Below, one piece after another: positions 10,435 to 20,336 of a stretch of 64,000 nucleotides of DNA. This DNA is from Magnolia sinica. Its lineage: Eukaryota; Streptophyta; Magnoliopsida; Magnoliales; Magnoliaceae. A program made the position numbers and the translations under genes. Each line of letters begins with the position of its first letter. Positions within the stretch are counted from its first letter, which is position 1. A model generated the notes under the pieces. It was not told the origin of the DNA, ran no database searches, and worked only from the letters and a program-made list of their open reading frames with translations. Location: contig NC_080589.1 in NCBI RefSeq assembly GCF_029962835.1, forward strand, positions 18,249,586 to 18,313,585. Direction: 5' to 3'.

Positions 10435-12783
10435 CTTTTCTTTTCCTACAATCCAAACAGGCAGGCCCTAACAGAAAATGCTTCGTGCAGACTAACCATT
10501 TCAAATATGAATGTGTATATGGATTAGTGAATACACCCTTCCTCTATGTTAGGTAACTCGATTGTACAGCTTTGTACAATTGTATATGGGCGTATCAATC
10601 AAGCTTCGTGTAGATAGTGGATCCCGTACACATGCATTCTTGTTATTCATATTAGAAAGTAAACCAAAATTTTCATAATTTTCCAACCGCTGAAGGTACA
10701 GAGAACTTACAGTTGGTGTAGCAGTAGCAACTCCCTTCAACTGGAAGTAGCAATCATCTCCGATATAAGCACACAAGTTCCGTAAAATTCTTGCCGAATT
10801 CACACGCAGCAACGGATTGTTCAGTGCCCTAACAAGCTTCTCCACTGCCTCTAATCTGAGAATCCGTTTGCAATTCCTCTCACTCTCCCATGCCAGCACT
10901 GCTAGAGCTTCTCCACCCGCGACTCTCACCACATCCTGATTTTCTGGTAATCCCTGGATGAAGAAAATGTATAACAGTTCCTTGAGAATTCCGCCGGTGC
11001 TTCCAATCCTCTCTTTTGCATCCGCATCCACTGCCAAACTGGTTAGAATCTCGATCCCCAGTTTCTGCAGCACTTTGTAATTCTCCCCATACTGTAAAAT
11101 CTCTCTGATGTTGCTGATTGTGAAAACATTCTCCGAAATTCGATGCCGGAGGGTTTCTCCTGTGGTACCTGGCGTGCTTGCGAGCATCTTCACCAGTTGT
11201 AGGGATCGTTTGAGCAGTGTAATCTGGGATTCTGCTATGGAATTGTCTCTCAACAACCTTTCATCAGCGTGTGTAAAATTGATAATTTTTGACAGGAGAC
11301 CTCTTGTATTCCCGATCTTTCCACAGTTATCATGATCGTGCGCTAATTTCTTAAGAATCAGAAGCCCCAAGAGATTGAAAACTGAAAGCTCATAATTTTC
11401 ATGGTCTGCAACAATGCTTTTCTGGCGGATTTCGTCAGCTGCACTGCCAGAGCTCTGGCCGGTGTACAGCAATGATGATATCGATTCCATCGCACCTGGA
11501 ATTCCAGCAACCCGAAGAGAATTCTGTTTCTTTCCTGCTAGCTTTGATAGGATTTCAGCAGCAGATTTTCTGATCTCTTCTTCTGTTGGGTTCTTCCAGG
11601 TTAACATCTCAACCAATCTTTCTATCACAGGTACTGACGTCCCAATCTTCCGAAGTGTGCTGTGAGAGTACCGCTTGCTGGTTGCAAACTTGCGAAGGAT
11701 CCTAACTCCAGTGAGCTGCTCGTCATTGGAATTTGATTCCAACAGCTCCTCTGCAAAAGAAACCAGGTCTATTTTCAATCCATCAAAGATGCTCCCATTA
11801 ACACATCTTGAGTAGGCATCATAGAAGAACCGCTTGATTGAAACTAAGCCTGAATTACCAAACTCACATTCATCGTTCACCTCATGCAGCAATTTACCAT
11901 AGCTTACCCTCCATTTCCAGTAGGCTTTCTCCATCAAGAACAACAGAGCTTCAGCAAGGGCCAAAGCATAGAAAATATTCAAAGCCGACTTGTGATTCTT
12001 CTTGTCAGAATCGCCTTTGCTTATTACATCCCCATAGTCCTGCTGGATAAGCCTTGTAAGTGAGAGTGACACGCAGGCAGAGGCCGATAACAGCTGAAGC
12101 CAGTAGAGAAACTTACTTATGTTCTTCGTTAGGAAAACCCATCCTGCATATGGAAGTAAAGGGACTTCCTGTGTCACCCATGTTCGTGTTGCCGGATTCT
12201 GGTAATCTTGATTTCTTGATATATTGATGTTGGTGTTGTCTGTTACTTCTTGGCTATTGTTCGTTTCTGGCTGGGTGATTGAAAATGGCAGAAATAAAGT
12301 TTTCAGAGTCCGAATCAGGAAGTTGGAGCTGGATTTCAATGCTCGGAAGCTGAACTTCCCTGCATCTGCAGGTGACCATGTTGCCTGATGTTGCCATTCG
12401 AGTTCATGACTTCGGCTGAAAATTCGTGTTCCCTCGATGAGGAGAATAATGGTGATGAACCAGAAATCCTTTTTACCCAAGGTAATGGCGAAACCTCCCA
12501 GAAGAACGACTGTGGCCCAGATGAATCCCAGTGTTCCGAGGCCACTTGCTGCTTTTTCAAGAATTGCTAGCCGAAGAGCGAAAAGGGTGAGCTTCTTTTC
12601 TGGTGCCTGATCGGCTTGTCTTACAGAAGAACCACCAGAGTTCATGTTGCTGTCAGTCTTTTCCATTGTATCAGGGATTTCTTTCGTGGGTTCGCTGAAC
12701 TTTGTGGGCAGATGCACCTGTTCGGTGATCTGCAGACAAACGCTCGTTTCACCTTCTTTCAATTTGGGACTCCTGTATTCCAT
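9241..12783 (-). CDS. Armadillo-repeat, membrane-anchored protein (plant ARM superfamily)
   Basis: Exon 1 runs 12783-10711 (691 codons) and exon 2 runs 9675-9241 (144 codons plus TAA), giving 835 residues. The donor GTAAGT at 10710 and the acceptor CCTGCAG ending at 9676 join in phase 0 (ATPT to VLKATMSEEKK). The start is the ATG at 12783 in an ideal ACCATGG context. The frame extends 12 codons further up, but only to a TTG. The N-terminal half has four hydrophobic segments, about residues 82-103 (LGTLGFIWATVVLLGG), 106-118, 223-245 and 267-285, so membrane anchoring is likely. From about residue 350 leucine-rich helical repeats (VIERLVEMLTW, IRKSAAEILSKLA, LGIEILTSLAVDADAKERIG, VAGGEALAVLAWESERNC) form an armadillo-type solenoid. 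It resembles the uncharacterised plant proteins annotated only as ARM repeat superfamily. Partner and role are unknown. The coding frame is clean and this is the only convincing gene here. Confidence 0.9.
10171..10354 (-). mobile_element. Short LTR plus Met-tRNA primer-binding site (copia/TRIM-like)
   Basis: On the minus strand a 166-bp LTR begins TGTTAGAG at 10354 and ends TTTAACA at 10189, so it has the canonical TG...CA ends. Immediately after it comes TAGTATCAGAGCACC (10188-10174). This matches the primer-binding site complementary to the initiator methionine tRNA that copia-type elements and TRIMs use. The LTR is short and no coding region or second LTR is visible, so this is the 5' part of a TRIM or a truncated copia element lying in the host gene's sense orientation. 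Confidence 0.75.
10396..10433. repeat. (AT)n microsatellite
   Basis: About 19 uninterrupted AT dinucleotides within the intron of the armadillo-repeat gene. Confidence 0.95.
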
Positions 12784-13720
12784 GGTCCAGAAAGCTTTTG
12801 CCCTTTGATCTCTATGCAAATTCTATTAAAACCTACACAAAATTCCAGCAGAATAGTTGTCAGGTGATAGAAATACTCTTTTATCTTTTCCAAAAAAGAA
12901 AAAAAAATAGTGAAACAAATGTGCAAGAAATTCCTAAAATTTTCTTTTAAAGGATAGAAATTCCAAAATTGTATGAAGCATAGAGAAATTGTATGATCTT
13001 CAACTCAACGATGTGTACTGTCCTCAGGCCGCCAGTTTACAAAAGTGGGTCCCATGGTTTACTGATCCAGACTATTAATCTGCTGGTCCCCATCATCGAT
13101 GGACCATGTTCGATCTTGTTCACGTCACATGGAGATGGCTGCTGGAATTTTCCTTAACTATTTGAAGGCCACCGACTGAAGAGTTAGGATCGTCCCGTTT
13201 TGGAGACTTTGGAGCTTTTTGATTGCTTTGATGGTGGAACCAAGGGCCTCAGATTTTTCAGACTGATAGCCAAAGGATGCCAGAGAGCAATACTGGTTAC
13301 GTTCTAACAGGCACCAATGACTTGAATCTGATAACAACTCTTGTGATATGCCAAATTTGAAAGCTTACCTTATCAAAAGAACTCCTCTCAGATCAATCAA
13401 TTGACTTTGTGTGATATCTATGTAATTTATGTTCAAATTGTAGTGGATTGAGCACAAAAAATGTAGGCTTTCTGAATGCAGTTGAATATGGAAAGAATAT
13501 AGTTAAATTGGAAATGGAGAATGTAGTTAGATTAGAAATGGGTATTCGATGTTGATGTCGAGAATTGTCGGATGAGGTGTTATTTGAAAATGGGCAGTCG
13601 TGAATTTATAGAAAGAGAGAAAATGGAGATGTTCATGGAAGAGGAAGGTGAGCTTGGGGTGCACGTTTGTGGCTTGTTCGAAGGGCTGTTGCTTCTCTTC
13701 TGCTTCCTTTGAGTTTCTTC
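12784..13720 (-). promoter_or_regulatory. 5' leader and probable promoter region of the armadillo-repeat gene
   Basis: A candidate acceptor, TTTTGTGTAG ending near 12831 and preceded by a CTGAC branch-like motif, suggests a leader intron whose first exon lies further up, perhaps around 13.5-13.7 kb. I cannot place the transcription start or a TATA box with confidence. Within 13030-13160 is an unrelated dispersed repeat (GTGGGTCCCATGG). Confidence 0.3.
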
Positions 13721-14203
13721 CCTCTTCTTATGTTATCTTTCTTTTGGGAGTTGGTTTTTTCGTTGAATGTTTCTCAGTTTCTTTTATGTTATGATATTTG
13801 ACTCTCGCCCTTTTAACTTGCAGCATTTTGATGTAGTGTCTTGGGGGATACCCTTCTTTCTGTTTTCCTTTTCTAAATTTTTTGAATTTCTTTCATGAAT
13901 CCAAGGAATAGTAGTTAGTTGACATACTCTGGCAGAGTATGATCTGACCGTTCGATTGGTTGGTAATAAATGAACGGATGAAATGAAAATGTATATGGTC
14001 TAAGATAAATGAATGAAGTACTGGGAGAGTAGGATGATCCATTCAGTCTGACTTTTGAGGCTGTGCCCCATCTTTGCTGGGCCATCTATTTGGACGGCTT
14101 GGACTGATGTACATGTATGGAGAAGGAACGGTTGTGGCTATGTGCACTTGCGTGGGTAGTCGTATCATGCGACTATCAATGATTCAATGGTCTTCTCTCA
14201 ACC
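13721..14203. other. Unannotated AT-rich sequence
   Basis: No gene seen. 13920-14060 resembles 17880-18000 (TGACCGTTCGATTGGTTGG against AACCATTCGATGGTTGG), probably another dispersed non-coding repeat. Confidence 0.4.
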
Positions 14204-14697
14204 CACCGCAAGCGGACTGTGTCCTGCCCCCACCTGGAAGGAATCGGTCCAGGCAGGAGCTTTCTGGGGCCCACCGTGATGTATGGATTTTATCCATTTT
14301 TCTTGATCATTTTAGGGTATGAGCCCAAAAATGAGGCAGATCCAAGGCTCAAGTGGACCACATGGTGGGGATTGGACATCCGCCGTCAAAAACATCTTGG
14401 GACCACAGGAAGATTTGGATGAAGCTGCTATTTGTATTTTCCCTTCATCCAGGTATATATGACCTTATGAACAGGTTGGGTGGCCAATAAACATAACGGT
14501 GGTTCCTATGAAGGTTTCAACTGTGGGAGTCATGATCACCGCTGCTTCCTGTGGTGTGGCCCACTTGAGCCTCAGTTTTGGGTTTATGCCCTTAAATGAT
14601 CTGAAAATTGGATGAACAGTGTGGATAAAACCAATATATCACAGCAGTCCCCATATAGCCTTCGCTTGATCTGATTTCCGTCTAGCGGGGGTAGGAC
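14204..14697. mobile_element. Foldback-family element, copy F3
   Basis: The outer ends read CGCAAGCGGACTGTGTCCTG on the left and GGTAGGACGCAAGCCGG on the right, an imperfect inverted pair. The family body follows, with GGGGCCCACCGTGATGTATG on the left. The mirror half on the right is decayed (ATATATCACAGCAGTCCCC). It is non-coding. Confidence 0.65.
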
Positions 14698-15128
14698 GCA
14701 AGCCGGTTTTAATTTCATGCCATCGGTACAAGTTTAAAGGTAAAATTCATCATCGAAGGGCACACTAGAGAAAATAATTCGAAATTAACTCATAACATTA
14801 ATGCAATTATGGGCTACAGACAACTCCTAAGTTGTTTTTTTTTTTTTTTTTTTTTTAAATGACTTAAGTTTTTTTTTAAATGACTCTACTTTGTGTTCAT
14901 GAATGTCTGATTAAGGTGAATATATCAAATTAACTGAGGGGTGACTCCGATCATTGATTTAGTAAGGCTTACATCCCATTCCCAATAGGCTCTCTAGACT
15001 TCCACAAAAAGTCAATGGTTGGTAAGTTAACCGTTGGTAGAGGTACATTTTTAAATTGAAAAAATTAAAATAGTGCTTGGAGGGCAAAAAAAGATATAAC
15101 ATTAATTTATAGTGTCAATGCCTATATT
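14698..15128. other. Spacer with a 21-bp poly-T run
   Basis: A poly-T run at about 14836-14856 may be the tail of an unrecognised retroposon on the minus strand. No gene or other element is identifiable. Confidence 0.35.
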
Positions 15129-15285
15129 AAGTAATAGTTTAAGGCTTAGACTCTTTAGGAGTTTCAACATCGGGTCAAGGGTTCAAGTATCCATAGGTGG
15201 TGAAATCCCACTATGGCGTGAGTGTAGGGGGTGTGTGCGCATGTTTTTTTTTTTTTTTAATATTTAAAAAAAAGTAATAATTTAG
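15129..15285 (+). mobile_element. tRNA-derived SINE, copy S1
   Basis: The body runs CTTAGACTCTTTAGGAGTTT, then GGGTTCAAGTATCC (B-box-like), then GGTGGTGAAATCCCAC, and ends in a GT-rich and T/A-rich tail. Flanking repeats AAGTAATAGTTTAA (15129-15142) and AAGTAATAATTTAG (15272-15285) are the target-site duplication. Internal polymerase III promoter boxes plus a duplication and simple tail are diagnostic of SINE retroposition. Confidence 0.75.
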
Positions 15286-15419
15286 TCCTTAGACTCTTAG
15301 GAGTTTCAACACCCGGTCAAGGGTACGAGTATCCATAGGTGGTGAAATCCCACTATGACATGAGTGTGGGGTGTGTGTGTGCGCGCGTGCGGAAAAAAGA
15401 AAAAAAAGTAATAATTTAG
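15286..15419 (+). mobile_element. tRNA-derived SINE, copy S2, in tandem with S1
   Basis: This is a second copy of the same SINE (CTTAGACTCTTAGGAGTTTC, then GGGTACGAGTATCC), starting directly after the duplicated target of S1. It is followed by a third copy of that target, AAGTAATAATTTAG at 15406-15419. The pair is therefore ordered target-SINE-target-SINE-target. Confidence 0.75.
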
Positions 15420-15546
15420 GGCTATTTTATTTAATAATCCTCATGAAGTTGACCCAAGTTGGTGTAACCCTTATTGTGGGTCCCACTTTGATATATGTAT
15501 TCTGTATCGACACAGTTCATATATTTTCCCTAATCATTTTAGGGCA

Positions 15547-16854
15547 TGTTTGGATTCATGTTTTGGTTGTATTGTATTGTATTTCGGTACTGTTCATATA
15601 TATGTTGAGTGATATTCAGAATACATCCAGTGGAAACGTGCTACTAACCAATGTTTGGATAGGACGTATTGTCCTTCCATATATACTATTTATAGTACAG
15701 ATCAATGTTTGGAAATGACATATAAGGGGCACAAGTTGTGTGTGTGTGTGTGTGTATGGTAGTATGATATCCAGAGTGTGAAGATTCATATGCATCAACT
15801 CAAATGATTGACACGTGGATTTCTTGCAACTCAAGTTAAACCGTCCAAACCATGGGGCCCACTTTAGATGAATCATAACCCAGAAGATGAATCGAAACGA
15901 TCTTTCAACTGGTCTACTATTGGATATCTAATGGACGGTTGTTAAGAACGAGTAAGCGGTGAGAATTCAACGGACAAATGTCCATTGATCATCAGCTATG
16001 ATTGATACAGTATCTACATTGTTTACAACGATTTGGATGGTTTAGTTTGAGTGATGAACATGATGAGTGAACAATCGAGAAGTGCATGTGCATGGATGTA
16101 ATACTCCGTCTACATGGGCGGACTGCGAGAGTTACACATGCACTCAGTCATGGTACACGCGGCATAGGCAGAGGAAGCACCGATTTCGACAAGGCCGTGA
16201 CAGTGGGCTCACCTTGATATATGTATTGTATATCCATTCCGTCCATCCGTTTTTTCAGCTAATAATAGGGCATGTGCCGAAAAATTAAGTACATTCAAGT
16301 CTCAAGTGGACCACACCAGGGGAAACAGTGGTGATTGAACGCTCACCATTAAAACTTCCTACGGCCCACCATAATGTTTATTTTGCATCCAAGCTGTTGA
16401 TGAAGTCAAAAATACCTGGATGAAAGGAAAAAAAAACAAATATCAGCTTTACCTAAAACTTTTGTGGCCCACAAGAATTTTTTTAATGGTAGGCATTTAA
16501 TGACCACTGTTTCTTGTGGTGTGGTCCAACTGATATTTATATCTTCTTTATTTTTTGGCTTATGGGCTAAAATGATCTTAAAAAAATGATGGACGGCATG
16601 GATATACAACACATAAACCAAGGTAGGCCTCACAATCACGGCCTCACCAAATCCACTGTGCAGAACAAACTACAAAACTAGTCAGCCGAGTTTAGATGTG
16701 TCAGCAGGTAATGTACACTCGATTACAAAAACTGGTTCCATGCCGTATTCGTGCGCGTGGAATGTGTCGCCTGGGCGTTTCAAAACAAACATGGGATACG
16801 TCCCATCATAGTCCCTTATACAATGCTGTACTGTCCCAAACGTGAATCCAAACA
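15547..16854. mobile_element. 1.3-kb non-autonomous element nested in F4
   Basis: The termini TGTTTGGATTCATGTTTTGG and CCAAACGTGAATCCAAACA are imperfect inverted repeats. Removing this segment restores the host foldback sequence. No coding capacity is seen, only a (GT)n run at about 15734-15755 and a further foldback copy (16191-16644). The target duplication is not clear, so the superfamily is left open. Confidence 0.6.
16191..16644. mobile_element. Foldback-family element, copy F5
   Basis: The ends AAGGCCGTGA and TCACGGCCT are inverted. The body has ATATATGTATTGTATATCC on the left and its mirror image on the right. This copy lies inside the 1.3-kb element that itself splits F4, giving three levels of nesting. 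Confidence 0.65.
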
Positions 16855-17196
16855 CGTATTATCCACAAAATAAAGCAAATCTAATTATCGGGTGGACCTT
16901 ACCGTAGGAGACAGTGGTGATTGACCATTAATAGGCCACAAAAGTTTTGGATCAAGCTGATATTTGTTTTTTATTTTCCTTTCGTGCATGATGTGCCCTT
17001 GATAACATTAAGGTGCACCCTGGGAAGTTTTTAATGGTAGGCGTTTAATCACAACTGTTTCCTATGGTATGGTCCACCTGATAATTGAATCTAATTTATT
17101 TTCGGGATAATGCCCTAAAATGATCTGAAAAAAGTGGATGGACGGCATGGATGCTGAATACAACATCACGGTGGGCCCCACGGTAAGGGCCGCACC

Positions 17197-17728
17197 TTCT
17201 CGGGTGAGCATTTGTTCTTACCTAATCCGCTACCGTCATCAAGTCGCACTTGACATAAATATTTAATAATTGTATGAATCTTTTAATAGAATGGTACAAT
17301 GAGAAGCCACTTAAGTAATCTTCTGTTACTGAATAAATGGTCCCAGTCAAGCCAAATTATCATTTTCAGAACGTTTATCTGATGGCTTTCATTCTAGATT
17401 GGTCCACTGCCAAAGAATCAAAGGAATTGGCTGATTCTAACTGTCTGATCAAGCGATTCCTGCTCATGTGGACCATAACATTTCTGAACCGTCCATTTTA
17501 TAGGCCACAGGTAGGACGGCTACGTTGCTATCATCTGCAAAGATTTTCGTATATGGTTTGTCCACAGTGGGGGCCCAACAGATGGGCAATTGAGATTATG
17601 CTGGGATTGTTCATGAGTCCGATGGATATTTCCGCGTGGCTTATGATGATATCATTCCCGACCTCAGGAGACTTTGGAAATAATTCTATTTGTATTTGGA
17701 AGTTGATGATGGAGATCACCACCATTTT
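17197..17728. other. Unannotated sequence
   Basis: The open frame across most of this stretch has no recognisable protein motif and overlaps dispersed repeat segments. I see no gene. Confidence 0.4.
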
Positions 17729-17832
17729 AAGTTGTGGCCTTACTCTTTCTCCGGTGGTAGACTCTCAGGAGTTTCAACACGTGTGTGGGTGTGTGTGTGC
17801 GTGTGTTTAAAAAAAATAAAAAGTTGTGGCCT
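17729..17832 (+). mobile_element. SINE copy S3 with 12-bp target duplication and internal deletion
   Basis: The 12-bp repeat AAGTTGTGGCCT flanks the copy at 17729-17740 and 17821-17832. Between them are the family 5' end (CCGGTGGTAGACTCTCAGGA), a direct jump to the GT-rich 3' part, and an A-rich tail. The B-box region and the GGTGGTGAAATCCCAC block are missing. Confidence 0.8.
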
Positions 17833-19437
17833 CTAATCTGCTGTACAAGAGATAAATTCACATCAATCCAAACCGTCCAAATTGTATGGGTCATTGAAAA
17901 TTACAATAATTGAGTTATCCTAACCATTCGATGGTTGGCTATCAATGGATGTCCGAAAATAAAATGGTATTGGCCTAAATTCAACCCGTTGGACTTTTTT
18001 CTAATTCACCCATTTATGGTGTTGAAGAGTCCTCAGAGATTAGGATGGCCCAAATTGCGTGACGGCAGGGTAAGCCCTGTAAACATCGCGGTATTATTAT
18101 TATTATTATTTTAAATATATGAGCTGGAAATTTTTTTTCCAGCATTTGGGAAAGCCACTCCTTTGACAAGGACCTGTATGTGAAATCCAGTTGACCGTTA
18201 GATGTGTAATCCTATCTTAGGGCTATAGCCAAAAAATCTGGCTGGCCCTCTGATTTAGGTGGGCCGTACCAAATGAAATAGCTGGGAGAGCGATGTTAAT
18301 AGTGCCTTTTGTATAAGGCCCACAATGATAACGGTGTGAAATCCACTCTAACCATTAGATGTTACACAATACTTTAGGCATGAGGCCTAAAAATCAGAAC
18401 AATCCATGACTTAGGTGGATGATACGGTGGGAAATATTTTGCATGGTCATAGCCTTGTATATTGTTTCCAATTGTGGTCCACTTGAATTACGGATGGAGC
18501 TGGTTTTTGAGCCCTACACTAAAATTTGGGTCACACAGCTAATGGTGAAAGAAAGGAAACACAGCTTAGTGGGGCCTACACAGGGGTTTTGGTTATTTAG
18601 GGAGTCTTTCTCAAGGATAAATTAGACATTTTGCATTCCAACGGGCTAGGGGAATGTTTTAGTATATATCCGATTTGAATATCCAAAGTCAAATCTTATT
18701 GGAATGTCATATATGCTGATGAATTTCCGGATTAACACCCAACACACTTTTTTTTTTTTTTTCAATGCTGTTGAAGTATGAATGAGGCTTAGATTGTGAT
18801 GTTTAGTTAATGGAGAATGACTTTCTTGCAAGGGTTTGTTGAGATGGGGAAACTTCTTGTCTTCCACAAAAGACTTTCCGGTCCTCTTGAGTGAAGCAAT
18901 ATCTTATGAGGTGTCATATAATAAATCAGGACTTACTGTCAGATGATACACTCAATCTGAAGCCGTTAGACCAAGGGTCATGTTTCCATGATCATAGTGT
19001 TTATATGATGGCCTCATCGTGGATGAAGGATATCCTGGAAAAAATCCGTTGATTATTTAAATTTTGAATATGAGGTTTTAACTCTTTTCCTTGGAATATG
19101 AACTGCTCCGTAGCCACTGTTTTGTTTGCCATTTATTGAAACTTTAGGATCTTTAAATTTGAAGATTTCAGACACAGCCATCATCAGCTTTGCATATAAC
19201 CATGTGAACGGTTTGGATCGACGAGAATGGCCGCAGATCCAATGGCTAAAATCTTAATAAATTCTAGAACAGTTAAGGACACATTGTAAGTTTATATCAA
19301 ACCTTTGCCTTTCTCAGACATCAGCCTTATCTCTCTTGTCCAAAGAAATTCACGTGAGAAATGAGTTGCTTTGTGTATGGACTCGGTTAACGTAGCGCAG
19401 AATACGGCACCGCATGCTGTGTTGACGTGGCAAAGGT
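17833..19437. repeat. Dispersed non-coding repeats, no gene seen
   Basis: 18180-18580 resembles a second dispersed repeat type built around GGTGGGCCGTACCAAATG and TGGGGCCTACAC, with ATT triplets at about 18094-18110 just upstream. From 18600 to 19430 I see nothing beyond AT-rich sequence and a short T run at about 18748-18763. Confidence 0.4.
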
Positions 19438-20180
19438 TTCTGGGCCTCACCATGATGTATGTGTTATATCCACACCTTCTTTTTTTTTTACACACGCACA
19501 CACACCCCCACACACTCACGCCGTAGTGGGATTTCACCACCTATGGGTACTTGAACGCCTGATCAGGTGTTGAAACTCTTGAGAGTCTACCACCGGAGCA
19601 AGAGTAAACACCCAAGTTTTCCATATCATTTTAGAATATTTGACATCCAACCTTTTGATATGGTCTTATAGACCCCGGTGAATTGAGAAAACAAATATCA
19701 TCTTGATCCTAAACTTCTGTGGTCCATTTGATATGGTCTTATAGATAATGAAGTTCAGATTTTGTAAATTTTGAATTTTTTAACGGGAGTAATTTAAAAT
19801 ACCATATGGTCCATTTGAGCTTATTTTTGTATTCATAATTTAAAATGATATTAAAAAAATGAATAGATAGTGTGTGGATAAAATTCATATATCACTGTGG
19901 TCCCAATTGAAATATTTACGAGGCCACATAAGTTTTAAATTAGGCTAATCTTTGTGTTATGTTCATCATAGTATGAATGACGTTATGAACGGTATGGATG
20001 GCATGTAGACATCACTGTCGACTAGAAGGTTTCAACGGTAGGAATTTTCCTACCCACCTTTTCCTTTAGTGCGGCCCACTTAAGTGTTGGATCTTTCTAA
20101 CTTTTGGTCAGTTCTAAAGTGAGCTCACAAAACGCATGGATAGGGTGGATTTCGCACAAACATCACGTTGGCCCCACCTA
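19438..20180. mobile_element. Foldback-family element F6, interrupted by a SINE
   Basis: The left half begins GGGCCTCACCATGATGTATG at about 19443. It breaks at 19478 after ATCCACACC and resumes at about 19610 with TTTTCCATATCATTTTAG. The right half ends at the mirror block (AACATCACGTTGGCCCC) near 20178. The interior is longer than in other copies and contains a local duplication of a TGATATGGTCTTATAGA segment (about 19657 and 19728). Confidence 0.55.
19479..19608 (-). mobile_element. SINE copy S4 (minus strand) inside F6
   Basis: Read on the minus strand it has a full order: CTCCGGTGGTAGACTCTCAA (A-box region), GCGTTCAAGTACCC (B-box-like), GGTGGTGAAATCCCAC, a GT-rich 3' part and an A tail (plus-strand T run at about 19479-19489). 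This is the most complete copy of the four in the window. Confidence 0.7.
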
Positions 20181-20336
20181 GGCTTGGAGCGCAAGAACTT
20201 CCTGCGAAAGCCTTTTGGCGGAAATCCGCGTCCCCCTTAAACCGTTCGTACAACTTCGAGCTGGAGGTTCGTCAGTGCTGAGCTGTTTTCCCACGACACA
20301 TGTGGTGCGTGGTAGGTACACCATCTAATCCGCTAC

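Larger units (their letters stand above)
9676..10710 (-). other. Intron of the armadillo-repeat gene
   Basis: A 1035-bp intron bounded by GTAAGT and a pyrimidine-tract CCTGCAG. Reading through it adds a non-family tail to exon 1 before a stop at 10549, which supports splicing here. It contains a long AT dinucleotide run and a short retroelement LTR with a primer-binding site, annotated separately. Confidence 0.8.
15461..17196. mobile_element. Foldback-family element F4, split by a nested insertion
   Basis: The left end GTAACCCTTATTGTGGG and right end CCACGGTAAGGGCCGCACC form an inverted pair. The family body is interrupted after TTTTAGGGCA at 15546 and resumes at 16855-16861, where the interior continues in the expected order (AAAGCAAATCTAATT, then GGTGGACC). 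The interrupting segment is annotated separately. A common GCTAATCCGC-type outer terminus may extend the element to about 17222. Confidence 0.65.

Noticed and set aside
11108..12867. Several plus-strand open frames opposite the armadillo-repeat gene
   Set aside because: They are antisense shadows of a clean coding exon.
15129..15419. tRNA genes suggested by B-box-like GGTTCAAGT
   Set aside because: No cloverleaf. The body, GT-rich tail and target duplications show that they are SINEs.
17337..17810. 157-codon open frame on the plus strand
   Set aside because: No recognisable motif. It runs into the SINE S3 tail and overlaps dispersed repeat sequence.
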